From: Planctomycetes bacterium syqfu
Lineage (GTDB): Bacteria; Planctomycetota; Phycisphaerae; Phycisphaerales; Phycisphaeraceae
Length of the DNA: 64,000 nucleotides
Assembly (NCBI GenBank): GCA_020974905.1
Contig: CP087563.1
Location: 5,456,001 to 5,520,000 of the forward strand
Reading direction: 5' to 3'
Shown: positions 56,901 through 64,000 of the stretch, piece after piece
Numbering within the stretch: position 1 is the stretch's first letter
Layout: every line of letters begins with the position of its first letter
Notes under the pieces: generated by a model
Seen by the model: only the letters and a program-made list of their open reading frames with translations
What the model was told of the DNA's origin: nothing
Database searches by the model: none
Position numbers and translations under genes: made by a program

Positions 56901-56994
56901 GGATGATGCAGTGGACTTGCTTGATGCCCAGGCGATGAACGCGCAGTTTAAGCTTGAGAGTTTGCAGTTCCGACTCTTGAAGAAAAATCAATAA
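53905..56994 (+). CDS. Secreted CBM9-containing GH42-like glycosidase
   Basis: 1029 residues. Signal peptide LTLILCLICVTVANAKP ends near 21. The N-terminal domain (LAIDGDLSDWPNVP, about 34-47, to KITF near 232) is CBM9-like. A helical linker, then a barrel domain from about 430: VMLIGPGSWLWQINSDIQNI, VTYEAQHHKQMW (Glu 582 as a possible acid/base, aligned with the DNE of GH42) and PLSDGEYHYVN (Glu 735 as a possible nucleophile). The last part (VVILYSNASSP, KKLLIVPNSSHVERA) is like the GH42 trimerisation domain. Catalytic residues need modelling. Pairs with the prepilin-like gene upstream. Confidence 0.75.
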   Translation: MSIRCLTLILCLICVTVANAKPQYTCYQLDPQRKLAIDGDLSDWPNVPIMLVGKQHQVCNGTWAGPNDSHAKVRMTWNKDTFYMSVEVIDDVVTQDTPRDRAHTIYQMDALQWAVDLKNDGGTGYSDDNYEYGFGVADKLPVVYRWYASKGWPRGIAEHARLAIKPHPLGGVIYEAAIDYSMLTPLRNPTDGHQIGFCLALQDQDDKQHKTLQWGSGIADGKKPWAFGKITFSRATPSNDAGGLMVSANKLVGKTGLNITVMSSTGQTITNGPLFARLNTDQGKGIKRFAMTAVDEITSTYQVTIPSENLKPADYRVSIESSNGKRVAGHSFTRSNVEVLDGMIARNKQQATELEKLIKQAQSQGIAVDYPKSALATARVYEPFVLEDIELLNYELAQHNVHVIDKALGTATKQLQDWMASGSTPAMLQLPDLDYSQTKIAGKHLVVDNQPVMLIGPGSWLWQINSDIQNISDVGYNYAKFGWMGQHHFDEQGQMIKPKDKPYWASNKIFSTGKANKMAIGISMMCPDQIWRGAERRGELTLGEFHKIYDTFAAREIPRISKDKAWDYTIEVEKQRCPVTYEAQHHKQMWTDYLASQYNTIDKLNSLYHTQYASFDAVPFPKSEPDNPAQRYDWVRLRQMMIGNELTRAANVIRSIDHDAVIHGYPYVWTFREPAAYYGAAIDPELDTASYDMVGCDTSGAYHSDRYALATIGWLAGYYDLMRSIAADRPLSDGEYHYVNRRKIYPENWSRAIYFQSYMHGLSHSSAWVWNRNGRVDCSLLLDAAVLLGSGQAALDLQRVAPQIAAFHNRPDDVVILYSNASSPHSRRMDDGTSLSQTVQTDAVYEAMYFQGMQVGYVTETHVKQGKLAGKKLLIVPNSSHVERATRDAIEAFARHGGRVILVGDSLKYTPQGEPQPTLAKLSSIKHFKGFSDVDQARTALLPLLESAGVLPNWGIKVDNGQAFPTVEWRSVTDASGNDILYVMNLGNESATVTLPKAWDDAVDLLDAQAMNAQFKLESLQFRLLKKNQ

Positions 56995-57055
56995 CACGAT
57001 CTGCCGGGGCGGAGCAAGACAGCCAAAACCTTTGATTGGTTAAAGCGAGGAAAGC

Positions 57056-57823
57056 ATGAACCGCAGACATAAAAACACACGTCACATGCACCGTCATCTA
57101 TCAGTTGGCTTTACGTTGATTGAACTGCTGGTGGTGATCAGCATTATTTCACTACTCATCGCCATCCTGCTTCCGGCATTGGGCGCAGCACGCAAAGCAG
57201 CGCAACTCACAGCCTGCGCCAGCCAGGTTCGACAGATCGGCATGGCGCTGCACATGTATGCTCAGGACAATAAACGTCATTTGCCGGTGGTCGAACATGG
57301 TGGCGGGCAACCTTGGGCGAACATGAATATCTGGGTTGATTGGGCATCGAACTATAACGGTTATCGCAGTTTTGGGATCCTGTATGATCAGGATTACCTG
57401 GGCAGTTGGAATGCGCTGTACTGTCCGTCGCAGGTCGAATCGCGCTATATGGCATCGGATTATGTCAACTTCCCACAACGCAACAATGGGGCAAGTGCTT
57501 CTCGTTGCAGTTACAACATGATGGAATACTGGACTTCAGACAATGGCTGGCATATCCCATTGCTCGATGAGTACGACAAGCTGCCGGTCTTCTGGGATAT
57601 TTTCTCGGCAACTGAAATGAACGGTAACCTGGCGCACTATGACAAGTGGAATGTCTTTTACAGTGACGGCCATGTCAAGGTCTTTGGATCAGACATGTAT
57701 ACCCACACGGGTTTTGTCGGCGATATCAAAAACCGCAGTTTTCGTGATGTGATTCTCAACAGTGACAGTGATTCACATCCAGTTGCAACGCGCATGGCTC
57801 GCCGTATGGAACTCAATTATTAA
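57056..57823 (+). CDS. Prepilin-like protein (second)
   Basis: 255 residues. Prepilin signature [20 protein letters not shown] (about 18-37), followed by [13 protein letters not shown]. The globular part has a Trp/aromatic-rich core ([18 protein letters not shown]) and a late [15 protein letters not shown] segment. Same type as the genes at 53089 and 61587 but only the N-terminal helix is alike. It precedes a large secreted glycosidase by 59 bases. Confidence 0.85.
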   Translation: MNRRHKNTRHMHRHLSVGFTLIELLVVISIISLLIAILLPALGAARKAAQLTACASQVRQIGMALHMYAQDNKRHLPVVEHGGGQPWANMNIWVDWASNYNGYRSFGILYDQDYLGSWNALYCPSQVESRYMASDYVNFPQRNNGASASRCSYNMMEYWTSDNGWHIPLLDEYDKLPVFWDIFSATEMNGNLAHYDKWNVFYSDGHVKVFGSDMYTHTGFVGDIKNRSFRDVILNSDSDSHPVATRMARRMELNY

Positions 57824-57882
57824 CACCGACTGTCACTCTTATTTTAATTCATTTTTTGACAATATCTCTGGAGTGTTTTGCT

Positions 57883-60800
57883 ATGGCCTTACGCCAAAAA
57901 GCGATTGTTACATTATTCATGCTGCTCATGGCGTCGACCCTCAAAGCGCAGATTCAAGTCCAATCCGAGGAAATCAAGAGCAAGGGGAATCAGGTTTTCT
58001 ATGACTACTCACTTGCTGCGTCCGACATGATCGAAGGTAAGAAATTCCCCGCCGACGCCAAGCTGGTCGAAAACGCGGCATGCCATAAAGACCGTGGCAC
58101 TGTCTTCATCTCTGCTGACAGCGGCGCGAGTGAAGCGACCATTGTCTACGAGTTTGACTTCACGCAAACCCAATACCGCCCGACGTCCGTCGATTGGCAG
58201 TACGCACTGAATCTCTTTGGCAAGCCCGGTCCCAACCGCGCCAAGGTGATTGCAACCGTCGCGTGGAGTCTTGATGGCAAGATTTACAACACCATCACCC
58301 AGGAAAGTAATGATCCTGAATACATCCTGCCTCGCGGGATTAAAAGTGTCCCCAACGGCAAGACGATCAAGTTCGAACACACGCCCGACAAAGTTTACTA
58401 CCGTGTCCAATTCAAAACCGACAAACCCGAAGAAAAGTTCCAGGGCGCCCAGGCACAATGGAACCGATCCGGCACCAATGCCAAAATGTTTCACGCCCGG
58501 TTTAACCTGATGCCATTGGCTGATTCCGTCATCAAGGATCATGTCAGCCTGCAGGTGACCTACCCCGAGAAGGTCGCGCACATCTCCGGCACGCAGGTCT
58601 ATCCTGAGTACATCTTTAATATGGACTCGGCCAAGCACTGGAAATTTCTCGGTGCAACCCATGGCACGAAAGGCGGTGTCGAACTGGTTGACTCTCCCGG
58701 TCGCCCCGGCGAAAAAGCACTGCTTTTTTCCGTCAAAATCAACAAGAATAAAAACACACCCTCATGGATGTATTGGCAAGCTGTCCTCAAGCCCGAACTC
58801 TCCATCGTTGGAACCTACGAAACCGAGTTTGATCTTTATCCTGTCACCAAAATGCCGTTCCGGATCATGACCATGTATGGCAATCATCACGGCTTTGGCA
58901 TCATCCCAGCAACGTGGTCACCACTGGGCAATCACGAACCGGGCAAGTGGCATAAAATCAAAATCAATGTCGGCATCCAACGTCGTGATATTGATGTTAT
59001 CCGTTTCACCTTCCCGACACGTCCCGCAGAAGTCACCGATGGTGTTGAAGTCAAATTCATCATCGATAACATCCGCATGACCAAACTCGCGGACCCCATC
59101 GCCGTCCGCACCATCGACAAAATGAGTGTGCATTCAGGCATCGAAGCAGGCTTCATGCAAATGCTCAATCCCACTGAGTTGGTCGATGACGATCCCATGA
59201 AAATGGCGATGGAACTCAGTGTTCTGAAAGATCAGAAAGCAACCCTTACCATCGATGTGGTCAACAAAGAGACCAAACAGTCAACGCACAATGAATTGCC
59301 CGTCACCCTCAAGGCGCCCTTCACCGAATTGCAAGTCAGCCTGCTGCATCTGATGGCAGACACCGGCGCCGGCAATCATCAACTGACCTATGCCATTCAT
59401 GATGTCCACGGCAAAGTGCTTGCGACCAGTAGCAAACCGCATGACTTTATTTTCTACAGTGAAGCACACATGCATCAGCAGCGCAAACAATTGCTTGCTC
59501 GTCTGCGCCAACTCCAGGATCGTAAAGACCAACTCCAGGACAAAGGTATTGTGGTCGGCGAACCCAATGTCACCTTGACCGTCTGTGACTGGTTCCTCAA
59601 TGACGAAGGTAATGTCGTTGATGACTTTGTTCGCCAACGTGCTTGCGGGATCGCGTATGAACAGATGGATTATCTCAAGGGGTTGCTTGATGTCGCTGAG
59701 AAGCAATTGACGCTTCGCGAGCAGGGCACCGTCAAGGAAGCCAAAGTCGATGACTACCAGGTCGGCGTCCCCGTGCAGATTGCTGACGGTCGCTTCATCC
59801 AATCAGGTAAACCGATTTTTCTCATCGGCGCGCTGGGCAGTACCACACATGCTCATCTGCTCAAGGACATCGGTTTTAACTCCCAGTCCCGTGAAACCGG
59901 CATCAATCGCTGGATCGCTCAAACACAGGACAGAGGCGTTGAGCAACTCAAGGCTGTCTTTGACACTTCGCGTAAGTTTGGCATCTCTTCAACCATGCTC
60001 CTTTCGTCCCATTACAAGCCGACGATGTATGGCAAGTTTGAAGGGGCGGACTCTCCGCACACCGGGGCGAGCATGTTCCCCTGGGACGTGCTTCATCCGC
60101 ATGTCGATGAACTTTTTGATCTGTGGTATCAACGCATGATGCCTTACCTCAAGAACGAGCCGACACTCGTTTCGCTGGGGACTGCCAACGAACCGGGGTA
60201 CCAGGTCGACAAGGAGTCCAAAACCTTTGAAGCAGCCTTCCGAGTCTGGGCCAGGGAGCAGTACGGCACGATTGATGTTGCCAACCAACTCTGGGGCAGC
60301 AGCTTTGCTTCGTTTGACGATCTCAACTCGCCGGACTTCTTTGTGTATCGTGAAAAGTCACAGGCTGCCAACTACGATTGGCTTCGCTTTGTCGATGAAA
60401 AAATCTCCGCGTTCTTCCAGCGTCGCAAAGAATACTTACTCAAGGAAATGCCCGGCATGACCGTGTGGGTCAAACTTATGGGGAACCACAAACACATTGG
60501 TTTTGGGCATCTCAATGAAATCACCAACATCCTCAAAGGACAGAATGTTGCAGGGACCGATGGGCACATTCCGATCTGGCTTGACCTGATCAAGTCCATC
60601 AATCCTGATCTGCCGATTGTTAACAGTGAATGGCATTTTCTCGGTGGTTCGATCGACATGAACGATCAGCAACTCATCCAACGCCGCATGGTGGATGGCA
60701 TGACTCACGGTATCTGCAACGGGTTGATCTGGAAGTGGCACCGAAGCGAGTGGGACACCAAGTCCAACGGCGCAGAACAGACCCTCACCCGTTGGGCGCG

Positions 60801-61545
60801 CACGATTGATGTCGCAGGACGAACCGCGTTGAAGATGCGCGGCCTGGTCGAACCCATCTCTGAGATGGGCAATCTGGATGGTGGCAAAGTGCGTCTGCTG
60901 TATTCCATCTCATCCACCGTGAAGATGGGCAAGGACTATGCTCTGCAGATGCAGGACGTCTATGACAGCATCGGTCGCAATGCCTTGGGCACACGCTTGC
61001 TCATCTCCAATCACATGACGGCATCACAACTTGAGGGTGTGACTTTGATCGCAGCGGGGCCGACACCCAATGTGGAAACGTCGGCCTTGGCTATGATCGA
61101 ACAATGGGTCAAAAATGGGGGCACACTCTGGCTCACCGAACCGACCATGCAACGCGATCCATGGGACCGCCAGCACGCCGACCTGCCTGCTGCGTTTGTC
61201 TCTGCGATGAACACGCAAGGCAAACATGCGTATGGCAAAGGACAGATCGTTGTCAGTGAAGATGACGCAATCGTTGCATCGCATTGCACCGGTCCCTGGG
61301 CGGTCAATGATCAGGGCCAGTACAACAGGCAGATTGATATCCGTTATCTCAAGCCGCAAAACGGTCAGCCCGGATACCTGAGCATTCTCAATCGTGACAG
61401 CGAACCGACCACCATCAAGCTTGTTGATGACAAGGGGTCCTGGAACGCTGCATCCAAAGCCTATGACGTCTGGAACTACGAGGATGTTGATTTGAACCAG
61501 CCTTTGGAGCTACCAGCCAATGGTGTGATGATCATCAAAATGTAA
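57883..61545 (+). CDS. Large secreted clan GH-A glycosidase
   Basis: About 1220 residues from the ATG at 57883, which has TGGAGTG upstream; an in-frame TTG is 27 bases earlier. Signal peptide (VTLFMLLMASTLKAQ). The first 450 residues are beta-sandwich modules (FNMDSAKHWKFLGAT; EVKFIIDNIRMTKL). From about 640 there is a barrel with LIGALGSTTHAHLLKDIGF, acid/base Glu 770 in LGTANEPGYQ and nucleophile Glu 916 in PIVNSEWHFL, consistent with GH42/GH-A. A closing beta-rich part carries the beta-galactosidase-like trimerisation region (LLISNHMTASQLEGVTLIAA). Substrate not determined. Pairs with the prepilin-like gene before it. Confidence 0.8.
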   Translation: MALRQKAIVTLFMLLMASTLKAQIQVQSEEIKSKGNQVFYDYSLAASDMIEGKKFPADAKLVENAACHKDRGTVFISADSGASEATIVYEFDFTQTQYRPTSVDWQYALNLFGKPGPNRAKVIATVAWSLDGKIYNTITQESNDPEYILPRGIKSVPNGKTIKFEHTPDKVYYRVQFKTDKPEEKFQGAQAQWNRSGTNAKMFHARFNLMPLADSVIKDHVSLQVTYPEKVAHISGTQVYPEYIFNMDSAKHWKFLGATHGTKGGVELVDSPGRPGEKALLFSVKINKNKNTPSWMYWQAVLKPELSIVGTYETEFDLYPVTKMPFRIMTMYGNHHGFGIIPATWSPLGNHEPGKWHKIKINVGIQRRDIDVIRFTFPTRPAEVTDGVEVKFIIDNIRMTKLADPIAVRTIDKMSVHSGIEAGFMQMLNPTELVDDDPMKMAMELSVLKDQKATLTIDVVNKETKQSTHNELPVTLKAPFTELQVSLLHLMADTGAGNHQLTYAIHDVHGKVLATSSKPHDFIFYSEAHMHQQRKQLLARLRQLQDRKDQLQDKGIVVGEPNVTLTVCDWFLNDEGNVVDDFVRQRACGIAYEQMDYLKGLLDVAEKQLTLREQGTVKEAKVDDYQVGVPVQIADGRFIQSGKPIFLIGALGSTTHAHLLKDIGFNSQSRETGINRWIAQTQDRGVEQLKAVFDTSRKFGISSTMLLSSHYKPTMYGKFEGADSPHTGASMFPWDVLHPHVDELFDLWYQRMMPYLKNEPTLVSLGTANEPGYQVDKESKTFEAAFRVWAREQYGTIDVANQLWGSSFASFDDLNSPDFFVYREKSQAANYDWLRFVDEKISAFFQRRKEYLLKEMPGMTVWVKLMGNHKHIGFGHLNEITNILKGQNVAGTDGHIPIWLDLIKSINPDLPIVNSEWHFLGGSIDMNDQQLIQRRMVDGMTHGICNGLIWKWHRSEWDTKSNGAEQTLTRWARTIDVAGRTALKMRGLVEPISEMGNLDGGKVRLLYSISSTVKMGKDYALQMQDVYDSIGRNALGTRLLISNHMTASQLEGVTLIAAGPTPNVETSALAMIEQWVKNGGTLWLTEPTMQRDPWDRQHADLPAAFVSAMNTQGKHAYGKGQIVVSEDDAIVASHCTGPWAVNDQGQYNRQIDIRYLKPQNGQPGYLSILNRDSEPTTIKLVDDKGSWNAASKAYDVWNYEDVDLNQPLELPANGVMIIKM

Positions 61546-61586
61546 GACTTGATAACAGATCACAATGACAAGAAAGCGGGGAACTC

Positions 61587-62333
61587 ATGCTCCATCGACC
61601 AGAACGGAAAACGAAACTGAACATGACAAGTAGAGTTGGTTTTACGCTCATTGAGTTACTGGTGGTCATCAGCATCATTGCCTTATTGATCTCCATTTTG
61701 CTGCCGGCTTTGGGAGCGGCACGCCGCAATGCGATGATGATGAAATGTCTCAGCCAACAGAAGCAGATCGTCACTGCGATGTACGGCTACATGGGTGATC
61801 ACAAAGACTACATGCCACCGGCCTACTCGCGGGTCAACCGCCCCTATAACGAAATCATCGCGCTGTATCTCGGCGATGAATCCATCAATGCCAAGGGACG
61901 CGGTTGGGGTGGGCAGACGATTGTCTGTCCCTCGGACAGCATTGAACGCACGCCGTGGGCCGGTGAGTCCGATGTGCTCGATCCGCGCCGCAGCTACTCC
62001 ATCAACGGCAGTCTGCTCACCGCAGAGATTGGCAGTGGTGCGGCTCGCGCACGTTATGCCATCCGTATTTCAGAAGTCCCCGTACCCGCCAAGACGGTTT
62101 TTACCGGTGAATGGCATTACGTGGCGAATCGTGCCAACTCGCTGGATTGCGTGATCATTGGTGAGAACATTGCACTGTCGCCCAACCGTGAGAAATACAA
62201 CTACTGGCCTCACCCCGCATACACCACCTCGGGAGGCAACGGCCTGAACAATCTGAGTTTCCTTGATGGACATTGTCAATCCGTCAAGCCAGATGACAGT
62301 TATGCCAACCAATATTTCTCATTAAATAAGTGA
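61587..62333 (+). CDS. Prepilin-like protein (third)
   Basis: 248 residues. Prepilin signature [20 protein letters not shown] (about 17-36), then [13 protein letters not shown], and a DUF1559-like body ending in NLSFLDGHCQSVKPD, the H-x-DG-type end. 41 bases downstream of the large glycosidase gene and 52 bases upstream of the last, incomplete gene. Confidence 0.85.
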   Translation: MLHRPERKTKLNMTSRVGFTLIELLVVISIIALLISILLPALGAARRNAMMMKCLSQQKQIVTAMYGYMGDHKDYMPPAYSRVNRPYNEIIALYLGDESINAKGRGWGGQTIVCPSDSIERTPWAGESDVLDPRRSYSINGSLLTAEIGSGAARARYAIRISEVPVPAKTVFTGEWHYVANRANSLDCVIIGENIALSPNREKYNYWPHPAYTTSGGNGLNNLSFLDGHCQSVKPDDSYANQYFSLNK

Positions 62334-62385
62334 CATTGCAATTCGTGATCAAGCACAAACCTTAAAACCATCATTGGAAAAACAT

Positions 62386-64000
62386 ATGTCTTTCTCTAAA
62401 CGAATCCGATTCGTGCTGTTGTTCGTCACGAGTTTATTGATCAGTCCTTTGCAGGCTCAGGATACACAACCTGCCGAGAATCCGATTTGGGCAGACGCCT
62501 GTGATCAGATATCCCCCTGGCAGGTCAGCAAGCACATCACCGTTTCACTGGATAAGGATCAACTGACGCACACTGAGGGTGACGCTTCGCTGAAAGTGGT
62601 CTGTTCACGCAGACCGGGCATGCTCGATGAAAAAGACTTTAACGGCTGGTATCGCTTCTTTCGTGCGCTGCCCAAGGTGAAGGTCTCGGCGGATGATGTG
62701 TTGTGTTTTTCCTATCGTTATCAGGTGTATGAACCGTACTATCCCAAGTTGTACATGGTGCTGGTCGACACCGATGGCACGCGCGTGATGTTTGACTGGG
62801 GACCGCGTGATGCAAAGGAAAATCAGTGGTATGACGTCCGCCTTCCCCTGTCTTCTGGCAAGCAGCAATCACCGGGCAAAGTCGAAGGCCTTGGCAAAAT
62901 CCGTTTGATTGAAATCGCCTTTAACTATCGCTGGTTCCGACAGCACACCGACTACGTTCGCTGGATTGATAATCTCCGCTTTGAGCATCCGTCAACACAG
63001 GAACCATCACAGCCTCAGGCATCCAATGCCGCAGACACACCTGCTCAGCAAGGCAAGATCGGTAACCCCGGGCAAAAGCTTCCCGTTGACATCAAGCCCA
63101 TGGCAACGCAGCCGACCATCATTGTTGAGCATCAACCGACGCTCACACGCGACAATGCCATGTCGCTTTTGATGCAAAAGACACCGGATGTCACCACCAA
63201 CCAAACTGGCCAGGCACGTTTTGAGAGTTTTAAAAACTGGAATGGCCCGGGAGATTTTGCAGCCGACATCCGCATGTTCTGGAACGAGAAAGGGCTCTGG
63301 TTAGCCACACAGGTCAGTGATAATGATGTCGTCAGTCGTTCACTGAATCAGCATGACTTTGGTGATTGTGATTACTGGCGACTTTATTTTGACATGGGTT
63401 TGGAATCGGCAATCAATGGTGCCAACTACGATCAGAACGATTACATCTTTGCTGCAACGCCGACTTCTACGCGTAACAAACCCTTGATCAACTCCGTGAA
63501 TTACGGCGGTTTTGTGCATGCAATGTATGACGAGGGACGCATCTTTGATGTGCACACCATCGGCATCCAATCCAATCTCACCGATGCAGGCTATCAGATG
63601 ATGGTCCACATGCCTTCGGACTTGATGCGTGGTTTTGAGCCGCGTGTCGGCAAGCAGTTTGCCTTCACCTGCATCTGGGGGGACATCGATCAAACCGGTC
63701 GCGACTGTGAAACGGTTTGGCCGATTCCCGAGCGTGCTGACTATTGGCGTAACCTGGCAAATGGGCGCGACATTGTCCTCAGTGATGAACATGGTGGGGC
63801 AGCATGGCGATTGGCTGACAGCTACATCAATCGCGGTAAACCACTCACCGGCTATGTCACCGGCGTGTATCGCAATCTCTCGCAAAGCAACAAGCCGGTG
63901 CAGTTTAATCTCACCATCAAGGCGGTGGATCAGCGGGGAGTTGTCCAGGCGGTATGGGAAAAAGCCCTGCTACTCACCGCCAATCTCAACAGTTGGTCAC
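62386..64000 (+). CDS. Secreted CBM9-like protein, incomplete at the window end
   Basis: An open frame of 538 codons that runs off the window with no stop. The ATG at 62386 starts a signal peptide (IRFVLLFVTSLLISPLQAQ). Residues about 30-210 are a sandwich module (PWQVSKHITVSLDKDQLTHT to RWIDNLRFEHPS). A linker is followed by a CBM9-like domain from about 275 (RFESFKNWNGPGDFAADIRM, then GLWLATQVSDNDVVS). Probably a further glycosidase or binding protein of the same family as 45049 and 53905; the catalytic part, if any, lies outside the window. Follows the third prepilin-like gene. Confidence 0.75.
   Translation, partial: MSFSKRIRFVLLFVTSLLISPLQAQDTQPAENPIWADACDQISPWQVSKHITVSLDKDQLTHTEGDASLKVVCSRRPGMLDEKDFNGWYRFFRALPKVKVSADDVLCFSYRYQVYEPYYPKLYMVLVDTDGTRVMFDWGPRDAKENQWYDVRLPLSSGKQQSPGKVEGLGKIRLIEIAFNYRWFRQHTDYVRWIDNLRFEHPSTQEPSQPQASNAADTPAQQGKIGNPGQKLPVDIKPMATQPTIIVEHQPTLTRDNAMSLLMQKTPDVTTNQTGQARFESFKNWNGPGDFAADIRMFWNEKGLWLATQVSDNDVVSRSLNQHDFGDCDYWRLYFDMGLESAINGANYDQNDYIFAATPTSTRNKPLINSVNYGGFVHAMYDEGRIFDVHTIGIQSNLTDAGYQMMVHMPSDLMRGFEPRVGKQFAFTCIWGDIDQTGRDCETVWPIPERADYWRNLANGRDIVLSDEHGGAAWRLADSYINRGKPLTGYVTGVYRNLSQSNKPVQFNLTIKAVDQRGVVQAVWEKALLLTANLNSWS

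Noticed and set aside
1-64000. tRNA, tmRNA or rRNA genes
   Set aside because: None recognised by eye on either strand; recombinase and island edges do not end at a visible tRNA.

Overview
The window looks like chromosome from a planctomycete, most likely of the Phycisphaerae type. This is inferred from the mix of secreted glycosidases interleaved with short prepilin-like (H-X9-DG/DUF1559-style) proteins, CBM9-like domains, TPR and squalene-cyclase-like proteins next to ExbB/ExbD, and mid-GC base composition. No rRNA, tRNA or CRISPR array was seen, and the assignment was not tested against any database.

Layout. (1) 1-4.9 kb is a carbohydrate-use segment with a secreted beta-sandwich protein, an MFS transporter, a GH4 glycosidase and a divergent AraC regulator. 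(2) 5.0-20.1 kb holds nine tightly packed plus-strand genes: TPR protein, Ig-like surface protein, two small membrane-linked proteins, a 1470-residue terpenoid-cyclase-like membrane protein, a second TPR protein, ExbB/TolQ and two ExbD/TolR. An 83-codon XRE gene lies at the left end and a frameshifted relative of it at the right end. (3) 20.4-23.6 kb has a secreted/unknown protein paired with an alpha/beta hydrolase, then an IS1595-like remnant with both TIRs. (4) 23.7-28.0 kb is a very AT-rich, overlapping operon: nucleotidyltransferase, ParB-like, degenerate Nudix-like, class III nucleotide cyclase, cupin. (5) 28.0-29.4 kb is a scar in which a truncated VirD4/HerA-like ATPase and a truncated large serine recombinase abut in opposite orientation. 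(6) 29.5-32.35 kb is a minus-strand unit (small membrane protein, lipoprotein, HAF-repeat/hydrolase fusion) preceded by a structured, terminator-ended leader RNA and closed by a terminator. (7) 32.7-35.3 kb is a Pycsar-like operon: two-domain class III cyclase, E2-like protein, PycTM-like membrane effector. (8) 35.5-40.6 kb is an intact mobile cassette: small protein, VirD4/HerA-like ATPase with a C-terminal nuclease-like domain, and a coupled large serine recombinase, followed by an 11-copy heptamer repeat. (9) 40.8-64 kb returns to carbohydrate use (IclR regulator plus propeller protein, GH-A enzymes, GH38 mannosidase with divergent LacI, three prepilin-like/secreted-protein couplets) with a small housekeeping block (DUF486, BLUF, GNAT, CsaA).

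How it fits together. Regions 1 and 9 read as the ancestral genome and encode uptake and breakdown of complex glycans under local AraC, IclR and LacI control. Regions 3-8 read as an accessory island. The main candidates for something new are the Pycsar-like operon that carries an E2-like protein, the AT-rich operon built around a second unrelated class III cyclase, and the recurring pairing of a VirD4-like ATPase with a serine recombinase. The Exb-linked operon of region 2 is probably an envelope energy-coupled machine whose substrate cannot be read from sequence.

Limits: all functions are from reading motifs and domain patterns by eye; alignments, structure prediction and neighbourhood searches were not available.
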